From NCBI GenBank assembly GCA_017631635.1, contig JAGBSX010000039.1:1-42967 (forward strand): DNA of 42,967 nucleotides. The letters are read 5' to 3'. Shown here piece after piece: positions 14,584-23,608 of this stretch; position 1 is the stretch's first letter, and each line of letters opens with the position of its first letter. A model generated the notes under the pieces. That model was not told the origin of the DNA. It made no database searches and saw only the letters and a list, made by a program, of their open reading frames with translations. Made by a program: the position numbers and the translations under genes. The stretch comes from Clostridia bacterium (GTDB taxonomy: Bacteria > Bacillota > Clostridia > Christensenellales > RUG350).

Positions 14584-16577
14584 TTATTTGTTTATATACA
14601 AGTACTCCGTGTTCATTTCTCCACCTATACCACCACCTACGCTAGTGAGTGTAGCGTTTTTGTCGTAGTTGAGAGTAACCTCTATAGATTGTCCACTCTT
14701 AACTAGCACTTTTTGAAAGTCTATTAGAGTCTTTTTGTCTTTTTCTATAGAGTATACTTGCACGACCTCCATACCGTCCATATCGCCTACGTTTGAGATT
14801 TTGACGGTTAGGGTAGAGTCGTCGTATCGCAGGTCGGAGTATTTATAAGTGGTATACGATATACCATATCCAAATGGATACACCACCTCTCCCTCAAAGT
14901 ATCTATAAGTCCTACCTTTCATACCATAGTCGCTAAATGCAGGCAAATCATCTATAGATTTGTAGAAAGTGACAGGTAGTTTTGCACTAGGATTGACCTT
15001 GCCGTATATTATCTCGCTTACAGCCTGACCACCTAGCGCACCAGGATAAAAGCATTGCAATATGGCATCTGCGCTATCTTTCATATCAGTTAGATTGACG
15101 GCACTACCAGATACGTTGACGAATACTATAGGCTTGCCTATGGCTCGTAGCCTATGGTATAGAGCCACTTGACGAGGAGGTAGGTCTATCATGACACGGT
15201 CTCCCTTGTCACCCCAAGTGCTACCGTCAGCCATAGCCCCTTCGTCTTTGGTCTCTTCTCCTTCCATAGATGGATTTAGACCCATTACCATTACTATTAT
15301 ATCGGAGTGGCGAGCCACACACTCGGCCTCATCTTCCATTTGTTCGTCCCAATCCTCATCTCTATCTAGATAATGAGGACAACCCATGGTGTATAGGGTA
15401 TTTTCATTTTCGTCTTGCATACCTCGTAGTATGGTAGTATATCTACTCATATTGCCATTGTAGTTAGCGTATAGGGTAGAGATATCATCAGCATTTGGAC
15501 CTATGACGGCTACCTTTGCGTCTGGGGATAGGGGTAGTATACCGTTATTTTTGAGTAGTACTACACTTTCTCTAGCCATCTCTAGATTCAATTGTCTATG
15601 CTCCTTGCAATCTATGACGTCGTAGGGGATAGAGTCGTACTCAGTTTGGTCAAATTCGCCTAGTGCAATTCTAGAGGTGAGTCCTCTAATGCAAGCAGTA
15701 CGTATACAGTCGCTAGATATATAGCCTTTTTCATAAGCGCTCTCTAGATAGTCAAAACAATGTCCTAGGTCTAGGTCAAGCCCTGCCTCCAAGGCTACCT
15801 TGCAGGCTTCTTCGTAATTAGCAGTATACTCATGACCTTCGTATATACTAGTGGTCGAGCCGTAATCACTCATCACGTATCCAGCAAAGCCAAACTCTTT
15901 GCGAAGGATATCATCTACCAAGCGTTTTGAACAAGTACAAGGCACTGCATTTACAGCGTTGTATGCAGTCATTACGCTAGCAGGATTAGCCTCTTTTATA
16001 GTATTTGCAAATGCACGCAAATAGGTATCGTATAGGGTGTCGCTATCTACGATAGCGTCAAATTCACGCCTACCCCTCTCAGGTCCACTATGTACTGCAT
16101 AATGTTTGAGAGTAGCGCCACATTTACGGTACTTTTTGTCTCCTTGCAGTCCTTTGACAAAAGATATCGCCATACGAGAGGTGAGATAGGGGTCTTCGCC
16201 ATAAGTCTCGTGTCCACGTCCCCACCTAGGGTCTCTAAATATATTGATATTTGGCGAACACATATTTAGACCTTGATATTGCTTGGTGCGACCTGCCTTT
16301 TTGTACTCATTGTACTTGGAGCCTCTGTGGATATGACGTCTGCCACCTTGAGCATTAGTTTGTCGTTCCACGAAGATGCCATAGCGATAGCCTGAGGAAA
16401 TACGGTCGCTACACCAGCCCTGGCGACTCCGTGTAGACATTCGTTCCAATAGTTGTACTGAGGTATACATAGTCTCTGTATAGCACGAGCGTTTAGCCTT
16501 ATTTGGGATATTTGTTCGTACACGTTCATACTGTCCGTCATAGATATAGCACGGCTTACAAATTCGGGATTTATCAT
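14584..16577 (-). pseudogene. Glycoside hydrolase family 3, frameshifted near the N-terminus
   Basis: GH3 enzymes (beta-glucosidase/xylosidase type) release sugars from oligosaccharides. The native start is ATG 16577 (AGAGG upstream). That frame codes the GH3 N-terminus (YNYWNECLHGVARAG, then VADVISTEA) until about 16323. The rest continues in another frame from KYNEYKKAGRTKQYQ through SPNINIFRDPRWGRG to the stop at 14584. The junction CAGAGGCTCCAAGTAC (about 16327-16312) looks short of the expected Arg-Ala codons before KYNEY, as after a 1- or 4-nt loss. The nucleophile Asp lies in YVMSDYGS. The second domain (SAKLPVTF, then YPFGYGISYT) and fibronectin-III-like end are intact. There is no signal peptide. 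It is either a recent pseudogene or an assembly error. Confidence 0.85.
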
Positions 16578-16624
16578 ACAGACCTCTCAATTTTAGATAT
16601 TAGTGGGTATCGGTATATAGTTAT

Positions 16625-16654
16625 ATTATAAGTGTACTATATATAGTATGTCAA
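16625..16654 (-). promoter_or_regulatory. GH3 promoter with a palindrome in the spacer
   Basis: On the minus strand TTGACA (16654-16649), 18-bp spacer, TATAAT (16630-16625). The spacer holds the perfect 14-bp palindrome TACTATATATAGTA (16635-16648), a candidate operator between the GH3 and AraC genes. Confidence 0.65.
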
Positions 16655-16698
16655 TGCCTATTATTGCACTATTTTTCTCAAATATTGCGATTTGCTTT

Positions 16699-16728
16699 AC
16701 AATATACGAGTATTGTGCTAGTATTGTG
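16699..16728 (+). promoter_or_regulatory. Candidate AraC-type operator repeats
   Basis: ACAATA-tacgag-TATTGT (16699-16716) is an inverted repeat. AGTATTGTG occurs twice, 11 bp apart (16709-16717 and 16720-16728), about one helical turn, as AraC-family sites often are. It lies in the divergent GH3/AraC region. Confidence 0.45.
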
Positions 16729-16753
16729 TATATTTATTGCCAAAGAGGAATTT

Positions 16754-17584
16754 ATGACGGATATACTAGTAGAGAAAGATATACATACTGCGACTAGCAC
16801 TTTGCCATTTGTATCATCAGGCACGGTAGGTCTCAAGTACGTCTCGCATACACACTCGGAACTCGAGATATTCAAGTGTGATAGAGGTAGAGTCAGAGTC
16901 ACTCTACTAGATAGAGAGATTGTCCTCAAGGCTGGAGAGATAGTAGTATTTATGCCAGGAGACATACACAACGTAGACGCCGACGAAGATGCCGTCACTT
17001 CTTGCATTAAGTTTTTTCCTTCATCTACCGAAGACTTCAATTATATGAAAAATTTTAGGCTAAAGGACGTCAAAGTGACTCCTATGAGGGCTAGAGAGAG
17101 TATCATTAGGGATTTTGATGAGATTATTATGGAGGACACTCGCCGTGAGCCTATGTATGCTACTAGCATATGTGGATTAGTCCAACGCATTTGTCTCACT
17201 CTTATTAGAGAGGTGGACTTGATATCCCTCACCCAAGACGAGAGGACCAAACATCTCAAAAATTCGTCTGTACTCAAGAGTATAGACGAATATATCGCCT
17301 CACGATATAGCCAAGAGATTACTTTGGAGACGTTGGCCAAGCACGTCAATATGAGCAAGTTTTATCTATGCAGAGTATTTAGCGAGATTACGGGTATGGG
17401 CTTTGTGGAGTACCTCACTAGATTTAGACTCATCAAGAGTGTAGAGTTGATGAGTGACGCAGATTTGAGTCTAGTAGATATAGCGCTCAAGTCAGGATTT
17501 ACCGACGTCAAGTGTTATATCCGTAGTTTCAAGAGATATTATCTAGAGACACCAGGCAAATATAGAAAAAATCTACTCAAGTGA
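16754..17584 (+). CDS. AraC-family transcription regulator with cupin sensor
   Basis: A 276-residue protein. The N-terminal half is a cupin-like sugar-sensing domain (SHTHSELEIF, then LKAGEIVVFMPGDIHNV). The C-terminal ~100 residues are the double helix-turn-helix of the family (TLETLAKHVNMSKFYLCRVF, then VDIALKSGFTDVKCYIRSFK and the end PGKYRK). ATG 16754 with AGAGG upstream is preferred to the upstream ORF start. It is divergent from the GH3 gene and is probably its regulator, responding to the sugar the enzyme releases. Its terminator overlaps the last codons. Confidence 0.9.
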   Translation: MTDILVEKDIHTATSTLPFVSSGTVGLKYVSHTHSELEIFKCDRGRVRVTLLDREIVLKAGEIVVFMPGDIHNVDADEDAVTSCIKFFPSSTEDFNYMKNFRLKDVKVTPMRARESIIRDFDEIIMEDTRREPMYATSICGLVQRICLTLIREVDLISLTQDERTKHLKNSSVLKSIDEYIASRYSQEITLETLAKHVNMSKFYLCRVFSEITGMGFVEYLTRFRLIKSVELMSDADLSLVDIALKSGFTDVKCYIRSFKRYYLETPGKYRKNLLK

Positions 17585-17599
17585 GAGTAGATTTTTATT
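17566..17599 (+). terminator. Terminator overlapping the araC-type gene end
   Basis: ATCTACTC (17571-17578) with GAGTAGAT (17585-17592), extended by A/T pairs. The stop codon lies in the loop, and T-rich sequence follows. Confidence 0.85.
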
Positions 17600-17697
17600 T
17601 TTCAATTGTTGGCTAATTAAAAATTTAATAAAATTTGCTTAATTTTATTGCATTTGCCCTTTTTGGTGTGTTATCCTAAAAAAAAGGAGTTTTGATT

Positions 17698-18087
17698 ATG
17701 GAAGATTACAATGTAATAGACACCCAAGATAATGATATTGTTGTTGCACCTTCATCCAAGAAGAATGTTGCCACTACCGTACTGCTCATTATAGGATATA
17801 TCATAGCAGGCATAGTTATAGGATATTTGACGATTATCTTTGTAGATGCAATATCTAGTTATGACCCTAATCAAACCGCCGCAGGCCTAGGCATAGCAGT
17901 ATTTATGATATTAGCGCTATATGGAGCAGGTATTAATATTATACCTACTATACTTGGTATTGTGTCTTTGATTTTAGTCAATAAGAAGTCATTGTCCACT
18001 ACCAAGAGAGTTCTCTCCACAATACTCACGCTAGCCCCTATAATCATACCTATGATATATTTCTTTGTAGTTCAATCGATTATTTGA
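17698..18087 (+). CDS. Small multi-pass membrane protein
   Basis: A 129-residue protein of unknown family. After a ~22-residue acidic/polar N-terminus come about four hydrophobic segments (roughly 25-50, 60-78, 80-96 and 105-127), with KKSLSTTKR as the main basic loop. AAAGGAG lies 8 nt before ATG 17698, which is preferred to TTG 17692. It is monocistronic with its own terminator. Confidence 0.75.
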   Translation: MEDYNVIDTQDNDIVVAPSSKKNVATTVLLIIGYIIAGIVIGYLTIIFVDAISSYDPNQTAAGLGIAVFMILALYGAGINIIPTILGIVSLILVNKKSLSTTKRVLSTILTLAPIIIPMIYFFVVQSII

Positions 18088-18093
18088 CAAGAT

Positions 18094-18130
18094 AAAAGAC
18101 TATCTGCTGTAGAGTAGATAGTCTTTTTTT
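18094..18130. terminator. Terminator between the membrane-protein gene and serA
   Basis: AAAAGACTATCT (18094-18105) with AGATAGTCTTTT (18116-18127), a 12-bp stem, then T-rich. It can serve both convergent genes. Confidence 0.9.
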
Positions 18131-18139
18131 TATGCTTAT

Positions 18140-19306
18140 TTATCCTACTTTGATTACTCTGACCTTCAAGAAACCTTCGGTACTAGACAATTTGTCTAGA
18201 GTGTTTTGGTCTATGTGACCGTCGGTATCTAGTATCATATATCCATAATCTCCCTTGCTGGCACTAGCCATATTAGATATATTGATACCTAGATTTGACA
18301 TGGCTTGAGTAGCGATAGCTATCATATTAGGTTGGTTACGGTGAGCGATAGTGATACGTTCTATACCAGACAAAGGCATAGATAGGTTAGGGTAGTTCAC
18401 ACTATTTTTGATATTTCCGTTTTCGATAAAATCGGTGAGTTGTCTAGCAGCCATTACAGCGCAGTTGTCCTCTGCCTCAGGAGTGCTAGCGCCTAGGTGA
18501 GGAGTCATTACGACACCTTCTACACCTATGAGTTCTTCACAAGGGAAGTCCGTGTAGTATTGAGCCACTTTGCCACTCTTTAGAGCCTCTATCATAGCCT
18601 CGTTATCTACTAGTTCGCCACGTGCTATATTGATGATACGCACGCCGTCTTTCATCTTGGAGATAGCCTCACGATTTATCATACCTTTGGTAGATGGTAG
18701 GTAAGGGACGTGTAGAGATATATAATCACACTCTGCATATAGAGCATTGATATCTTTTTCGTGTTTTACCTTGCGAGATAGACTCCACGCAGCATCTACA
18801 CTTAGATAAGGGTCGTATCCGTATACCTCCATACCTAAATCGTGAGCGATATTGGCGACTTTAGCACCGATAGCGCCTAGACCATATACGCCTAGAGACT
18901 TGCCGTATATCTCAGGACCTACAAATTGAGATTTACCTTTTTCTACTAGTTTGGATATATCAGCGCCATTACCTTTGAGACTCTCTGCCCATTTCATAGA
19001 ATCATATATTTTACGAGAGGTTTGCAGTAGTGCAGACACGACCAACTCTTTGACGGCGTTAGCATTAGCGCCAGGGGTGTTAAATACTACTATACCTTTC
19101 TCACTCATATTAGCCACAGGTATATTGTTGACGCCTGCGCCTGCGCGAGCGATACCTACTAGGTTTGACTCTACCGTATAGTCAGCCATATTAAAACTGC
19201 GTAGTATTATACCCTCAGGGTTTTGACAATTGTCGCTATATTCGTAATTTTCAAAATATTTATCTACGAGATTACTTATTTTGTTGAGTTTTAGTATTTT
19301 TTTCAT
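18140..19306 (-). CDS. serA: D-3-phosphoglycerate dehydrogenase
   Basis: First step of serine synthesis: oxidises 3-phosphoglycerate with NAD+. The 388-residue protein has the NAD-binding GVYGLGAIGAKVA (Rossmann GxGxxG) and the catalytic segments INIARGELVDN (Arg), VEGVVMTPHLGAST (His) and the family Glu between them. A C-terminal ACT-like domain (ITIAHRNQPNMIAIATQA) may give serine feedback. It overlaps the serC stop by 1 nt (TAATG), so it is in the serC-serA operon. Confidence 0.95.
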   Translation of the reverse strand: MKKILKLNKISNLVDKYFENYEYSDNCQNPEGIILRSFNMADYTVESNLVGIARAGAGVNNIPVANMSEKGIVVFNTPGANANAVKELVVSALLQTSRKIYDSMKWAESLKGNGADISKLVEKGKSQFVGPEIYGKSLGVYGLGAIGAKVANIAHDLGMEVYGYDPYLSVDAAWSLSRKVKHEKDINALYAECDYISLHVPYLPSTKGMINREAISKMKDGVRIINIARGELVDNEAMIEALKSGKVAQYYTDFPCEELIGVEGVVMTPHLGASTPEAEDNCAVMAARQLTDFIENGNIKNSVNYPNLSMPLSGIERITIAHRNQPNMIAIATQAMSNLGINISNMASASKGDYGYMILDTDGHIDQNTLDKLSSTEGFLKVRVIKVG

Positions 19307-20385
19307 TATTTGTTCCTCATTTCGAAGTCTTTCATAAATTCTACTAGAGCCTTGACACCCTCTACAGGCATACCGTTGTAGATAGAGGCTCTCATACCAC
19401 CTACTACACGGTGACCTTTGATAGATACGAATCCGTTAGCCCCAGCCTCTTTGACAAATTGAGCGTCTAGTTCGGCACTACCGGTCACGAAAGGTACATT
19501 CATTATAGATCTATCTTCTGGCTTGATATTATTTTTGTAAAAATCAGTACTGTCGATATAATCGTATAGTAGAGATGCTTTGTAGATATTTTGTTGCTCC
19601 ATAGCCTTGATGCCACCGAACTCTTTGAGCCACTCTAGATTGAGCATAGCCATATAGATAGGGAAACATGGAGGAGTATTGTACATACTACCATTTTCGG
19701 CGTGAGTGGAGTACTTGAGCATGATAGGACAAATATCCATAGGGTAGGTAGTCATATCCTTCTTGATGATGACTATCGTGAGACCTGCAGGTGCTATATT
19801 CTTTTGAGCGCCTGCGTATAGCATACCGTACTTGGAGACCTCTATCTCTTCGCCGAGTATATGTGAAGAGCAATCGCATACTAGAGGTGCTACGGTAGTA
19901 GGTATCTTATCCTTGGTGATACGGCTACCAAATATAGTGTTGTTGGAAGTGATATGTATATAGTCTGCATCAGGTCTAAATATATCGCCAGTTAGGTCTG
20001 GTATATAGGTATAGTTATCTTGCTTAGAAGATGCTGCGATTTTGATATCACCGTATCTGCTAGCAGCCTGAGCAGCCTTGGATGCGAAGTTGCCAGTCAC
20101 TACGTAGTCAGCCTTGCCGGTCTTGAGAAGGTTGAGTGGTATAGCGTCAAATTGAGTAGATGCACCACCTTGCAAGAATAGTACGTAGTAGTCGTCAGGT
20201 ATTTGCATTAATTCGCGTAGTAGACTCTCTGTACGTTGGATAACTTCGTCAAAAGCCTTGGTTCTATGGCTCATCTCTACTATCGACATACCCGTAGAAT
20301 TGTAGTTGAGTAGTTCGTCTTGTGCCCTCTTTAGTACAGCCTCTGGCAATACGCTAGGACCAGCAGAAAAATTGTAAACTTTCAT
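19306..20385 (-). CDS. serC: Phosphoserine aminotransferase
   Basis: PLP enzyme of serine synthesis that converts 3-phosphohydroxypyruvate and glutamate to phosphoserine and 2-oxoglutarate. The 359 residues match SerC end to end: start KVYNFSAGPSVLPEAVL, then FLQGGASTQF, the PLP lysine in AGAQKNIAPAG, and the end KGHRVVGGMRASIYNG. GGAGA precedes the ATG. It is the first gene of the serC-serA operon; serB is not here. Confidence 0.96.
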   Translation of the reverse strand: MKVYNFSAGPSVLPEAVLKRAQDELLNYNSTGMSIVEMSHRTKAFDEVIQRTESLLRELMQIPDDYYVLFLQGGASTQFDAIPLNLLKTGKADYVVTGNFASKAAQAASRYGDIKIAASSKQDNYTYIPDLTGDIFRPDADYIHITSNNTIFGSRITKDKIPTTVAPLVCDCSSHILGEEIEVSKYGMLYAGAQKNIAPAGLTIVIIKKDMTTYPMDICPIMLKYSTHAENGSMYNTPPCFPIYMAMLNLEWLKEFGGIKAMEQQNIYKASLLYDYIDSTDFYKNNIKPEDRSIMNVPFVTGSAELDAQFVKEAGANGFVSIKGHRVVGGMRASIYNGMPVEGVKALVEFMKDFEMRNK

Positions 20386-20417
20386 CTTTTTCTCCTATAA
20401 AAATTTAATACAAGGCT

Positions 20418-20446
20418 ATTATATAACTATCCCAAACATTTTGCAA
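20418..20446 (-). promoter_or_regulatory. serC-serA promoter
   Basis: On the minus strand TTGCAA (20446-20441), 17 bp, TATAAT (20423-20418). No T-box or other leader is visible. Confidence 0.8.
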
Positions 20447-20595
20447 CAAAAAACACCCTATTTTAGTTACTAAATTTACGATTGTTCAAAAACTATTTAC
20501 GATAGTACAACTGTTTTTTATCTTCAAAAGTTTTTATTTAGCCATAATTTTACAAAAAAATATTTTATAAAATATTTAACCACACTTGCTTTTTG

Positions 20596-20624
20596 TTGCC
20601 AAGTATTGATATTTGGTGTATAAT
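20596..20624 (+). promoter_or_regulatory. RNase J promoter
   Basis: TTGCCA (20596-20601), 17 bp, TATAAT (20619-20624). Predicted +1 is about 20631, so an ATG at 20630 could not be translated from this transcript. Confidence 0.85.
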
Positions 20625-20677
20625 ACATAATGGAATATAATGGACAACTTGCGCAGTCCTACGAGGAGATATATACA

Positions 20678-22327
20678 TTGAAAAATAACGAATTAAAGGT
20701 CGTATTCTTGGGAGGTATCGGTGAGATAGGCAAGAATATGACTGCCATTGAGTATGGCGACGATATAGTCGTGATAGACGGAGGTCTGTCATTTCCTACG
20801 GCAGATATGCCAGGAGTAGACCTAGTCATACCAGACTACACCTATCTCAAACAAAATAAACATAGGATTTGTGCGTTTTTAATCACGCACGGTCACGAGG
20901 ACCACATAGGAGCATTACCATATATCCTAGAGGATATCAAAGCACCCGTATATGCGACGAAACTCACTCTAGCCCTACTAGAGCACAAACTTATGGAACG
21001 CAATATGGATGACTACGAATTGATACCTGTAGAGTATTCGGCAGTAGAGAAAATAGGTGGCTTTTCAGTCAAATTTATCAAGATGAGCCACTCCATAGCA
21101 GGAGCAGTCTCTCTAGCGATAGAGACGCCAAAAGGCATTATCTTTCACACAGGCGATTACAAGATAGATTTTTCACCTATAGACGATAGACGCATGGACC
21201 TAGGGGAGATAGCACAGGTAGGCAACAAGGGAGTACTACTTATGCTAGGCGAATCTACCAACGTCGAGAGAGAAGGCTACTCTATGAGCGAGAGCAAAGT
21301 AGGCGAGAGTCTAGACAAGATATTCTCTGCCAATATAGGCAGGCGTATCATAGTGGCTACCTTCGCTTCAAATATCCATAGAATGCAACAAATCATAGAT
21401 TTGGCAGACAAATATGGTAGGAGAGTGTGCTTCGTCGGTCGCAGTATGGAGAATATCTCTCATATGGCTATCAAGATAGGCGAACTCAAGCCACATAGCG
21501 AATTTGTACCTATGGACAAAGCCAATTCTATGCCCCCCGAGAGACTAGTGATAGTATGCACGGGCAGTCAAGGAGAGCCTATGAGCGCTCTCACTCGTAT
21601 GGCGTCGGACAATAGTCGTATCAAGGTAGGTCAAGGAGACACTATCATAGTATCGTCTACTCCTATACCAGGCAACGAGAAGTCTGTCTACAACGTCATC
21701 AACAATCTCTATCGCAAAGGTGCTAGAGTTATCTACGAGAGTTTGGCAGAGATACACGCATCGGGACATGCTTATCGAGAGGAAATGAAGACTATGTTTT
21801 CATTACTCAAGCCCAAGTATTTCATACCAGTCCACGGAGAGTATCGCCATCTAGCCAAGCACAAAGAGTTGGCAGAACAAATGGGTGTACCTAGTGCCAA
21901 CTGTATGATAGCAGAGATAGGAGACGTCATCTCTATCAAGAGAAAAGGTTTGACCAAGGTAGCGCAAGTGCCAGCAGGTCAACTATATATAGACGGACCA
22001 AATATCGACGACGTGAGTGGCAGTTTGGTACTCAAGGATAGACTACACCTCTCCGAAGACGGATTTATGGTAGTACTACTCAACTTATCTATCGACAAGG
22101 GAGGATTGAGCAGTCCACCAGAGATTATCATGAGAGGAGTCAATCTCAACGACGATATGCTCAGAGAGGCAGTCGGCGTAGCAGAGGATACTATAGCCAA
22201 ATTAGGCATAGGCAAGCACGACAATCGTGCCGAGATCAAGGAGGGTGTACGCAAGGCCCTCAAGAAATATTTGGCTGGTACAGCCAGACAATATCCTATC
22301 ATTATACCAGTAGTGATGGAGCACTAA
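20678..22327 (+). CDS. rnj: Ribonuclease J
   Basis: Zinc-dependent 5'-3' exo- and endoribonuclease for mRNA decay and RNA maturation. The 549-residue protein has the RNase J start LKVVFLGGIGEIGKNMTAIE, MBL motif THGHEDHIGALPY, HTGDYK, GESTN, ATFASNIHRMQQI, then the beta-CASP part with HASGHA and VHGEYRHL, and a C-terminal domain. I choose TTG 20678 because GAGGAG lies 9 nt upstream and the usual family start follows. The open frame extends to ATG 20630, but the promoter's predicted +1 falls at that codon. DUF512 follows 12 bp later. Confidence 0.95.
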   Translation: MKNNELKVVFLGGIGEIGKNMTAIEYGDDIVVIDGGLSFPTADMPGVDLVIPDYTYLKQNKHRICAFLITHGHEDHIGALPYILEDIKAPVYATKLTLALLEHKLMERNMDDYELIPVEYSAVEKIGGFSVKFIKMSHSIAGAVSLAIETPKGIIFHTGDYKIDFSPIDDRRMDLGEIAQVGNKGVLLMLGESTNVEREGYSMSESKVGESLDKIFSANIGRRIIVATFASNIHRMQQIIDLADKYGRRVCFVGRSMENISHMAIKIGELKPHSEFVPMDKANSMPPERLVIVCTGSQGEPMSALTRMASDNSRIKVGQGDTIIVSSTPIPGNEKSVYNVINNLYRKGARVIYESLAEIHASGHAYREEMKTMFSLLKPKYFIPVHGEYRHLAKHKELAEQMGVPSANCMIAEIGDVISIKRKGLTKVAQVPAGQLYIDGPNIDDVSGSLVLKDRLHLSEDGFMVVLLNLSIDKGGLSSPPEIIMRGVNLNDDMLREAVGVAEDTIAKLGIGKHDNRAEIKEGVRKALKKYLAGTARQYPIIIPVVMEH

Positions 22328-22339
22328 AGCGGAGATAAT

Positions 22340-23608
22340 ATGTTAACTATTAGTCAAGTCATACCCGATAGCATAGCCGAAGAATACGGATTTGAGGTAG
22401 GGGACAAGATAATATCTATCAATTCTACACCATGTCGAGACGTCATTGACTACGTGTACTACGAGGTAGATAGCCAGATGAGTATGGTAGTAGAGACTGT
22501 CCAAGGAGAGGAGGTAGAGGTAGATATATCCAAAGAGACCTGGGAGAGCCTAGGACTACAATTTGATGAGAAGATTTGTCCCACCCATTGTCACAACAAG
22601 TGCGTATTTTGTTTTGTCGACCAATTACCAGAGGGTATGAGAGATAGTCTATATCTCAAGGACGACGATTATAGGACTTCATTTTTGCACGGTAGTTACG
22701 TGACTATGACCAACGTGACGGATGAGGATATTAGTCGCATTATAGATATGAGATTGTCGCCACTCTACGTATCTGTGCACGCGTATGACGACGAAGTTAG
22801 GAGATTTATCGTCAAAAACCCACGCACCTTGTCTCTCATAGACAATATGCGCCGTTTGAGTGATGCAGGTATCAAGATGCATACCCAAGTGGTGCTAGTA
22901 GAGGGACTAAATGATGCAGAGGTGTTGAGAGAGACTATCCACGGTCTATATGAGATAGAGGGAGTATTGTCACTAGCAGTAGTACCAGTAGGTATCACAG
23001 GACATAGACAAGGACTATATCCTATCACTCCTATATCTAGCAAATGTGCGAGCGAGTGCATAGACCTCACGGAGAGTTTTGAGGGCAGGAGAGACGGAGA
23101 GAGATTTTGCTATTGTTCTGACGAGATGTATCTCAAGGCAGGCAGACCTCTACCACCACCAGAGTTTTACGGAGCGTATTCTCAGTTAGAGAACGGAGTG
23201 GGATTAGTCACTAGTTTTCGCCAAGAACTTGACGACTCTTTACCCAAGGTATTGGCAGGTAGATATAGCGTGATTACCGGTGTGTCAGCCACTCCTCTCA
23301 TGAGAGAGACCATAGATACTCTACAGAGCCTCAACCCTGATTTGCACTTGAGACTACATACCATATACAACGATTATTTTGGTAGGACTATCACGGTGGC
23401 AGGGCTTATCACAGGTAGAGACGTTATCGCCCAACTCAAGGATAGCGAATATTATCAAGACTTGCTGATACCTAGCGTTATGCTTAGAGACGGTGGAGAT
23501 ATGTTTTTGGACGGTACGAGGGTGAGCGATATAGAGAGAGAACTAGGCGTACGAGTTCACGTATGTGACGGTGCGTACGAATTGATAAAAGTTTTGGAGA
23601 AAGTATGA
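22340..23608 (+). CDS. DUF512 protein with PDZ and radical-SAM-like FeS core
   Basis: A 422-residue protein. The N-terminus is a PDZ-like domain (EEYGFEVGDKIISINSTPC). It is followed by the Cys cluster CPTHCHNKCVFCFVDQLPEG (about 81-100), typical of the DUF512/TIGR03279 group of radical-SAM-like proteins, and then the DUF512 domain. It sits directly before der, the order seen in many Clostridia. The function is not established; the position suggests a link to ribosome assembly. GGAG precedes the ATG, and its stop overlaps the der start. Confidence 0.9.
   Translation: MLTISQVIPDSIAEEYGFEVGDKIISINSTPCRDVIDYVYYEVDSQMSMVVETVQGEEVEVDISKETWESLGLQFDEKICPTHCHNKCVFCFVDQLPEGMRDSLYLKDDDYRTSFLHGSYVTMTNVTDEDISRIIDMRLSPLYVSVHAYDDEVRRFIVKNPRTLSLIDNMRRLSDAGIKMHTQVVLVEGLNDAEVLRETIHGLYEIEGVLSLAVVPVGITGHRQGLYPITPISSKCASECIDLTESFEGRRDGERFCYCSDEMYLKAGRPLPPPEFYGAYSQLENGVGLVTSFRQELDDSLPKVLAGRYSVITGVSATPLMRETIDTLQSLNPDLHLRLHTIYNDYFGRTITVAGLITGRDVIAQLKDSEYYQDLLIPSVMLRDGGDMFLDGTRVSDIERELGVRVHVCDGAYELIKVLEKV

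Noticed and set aside
20386-20595. T-box or serine-responsive leader before serC
   Set aside because: The serC leader is only about 25 nt and no T-box core sequence occurs.
20630-20677. Leaderless start for RNase J at ATG 20630
   Set aside because: TTG 20678 has a strong GAGGAG and the family homology begins there, so the upstream ATG is most likely untranslated leader.
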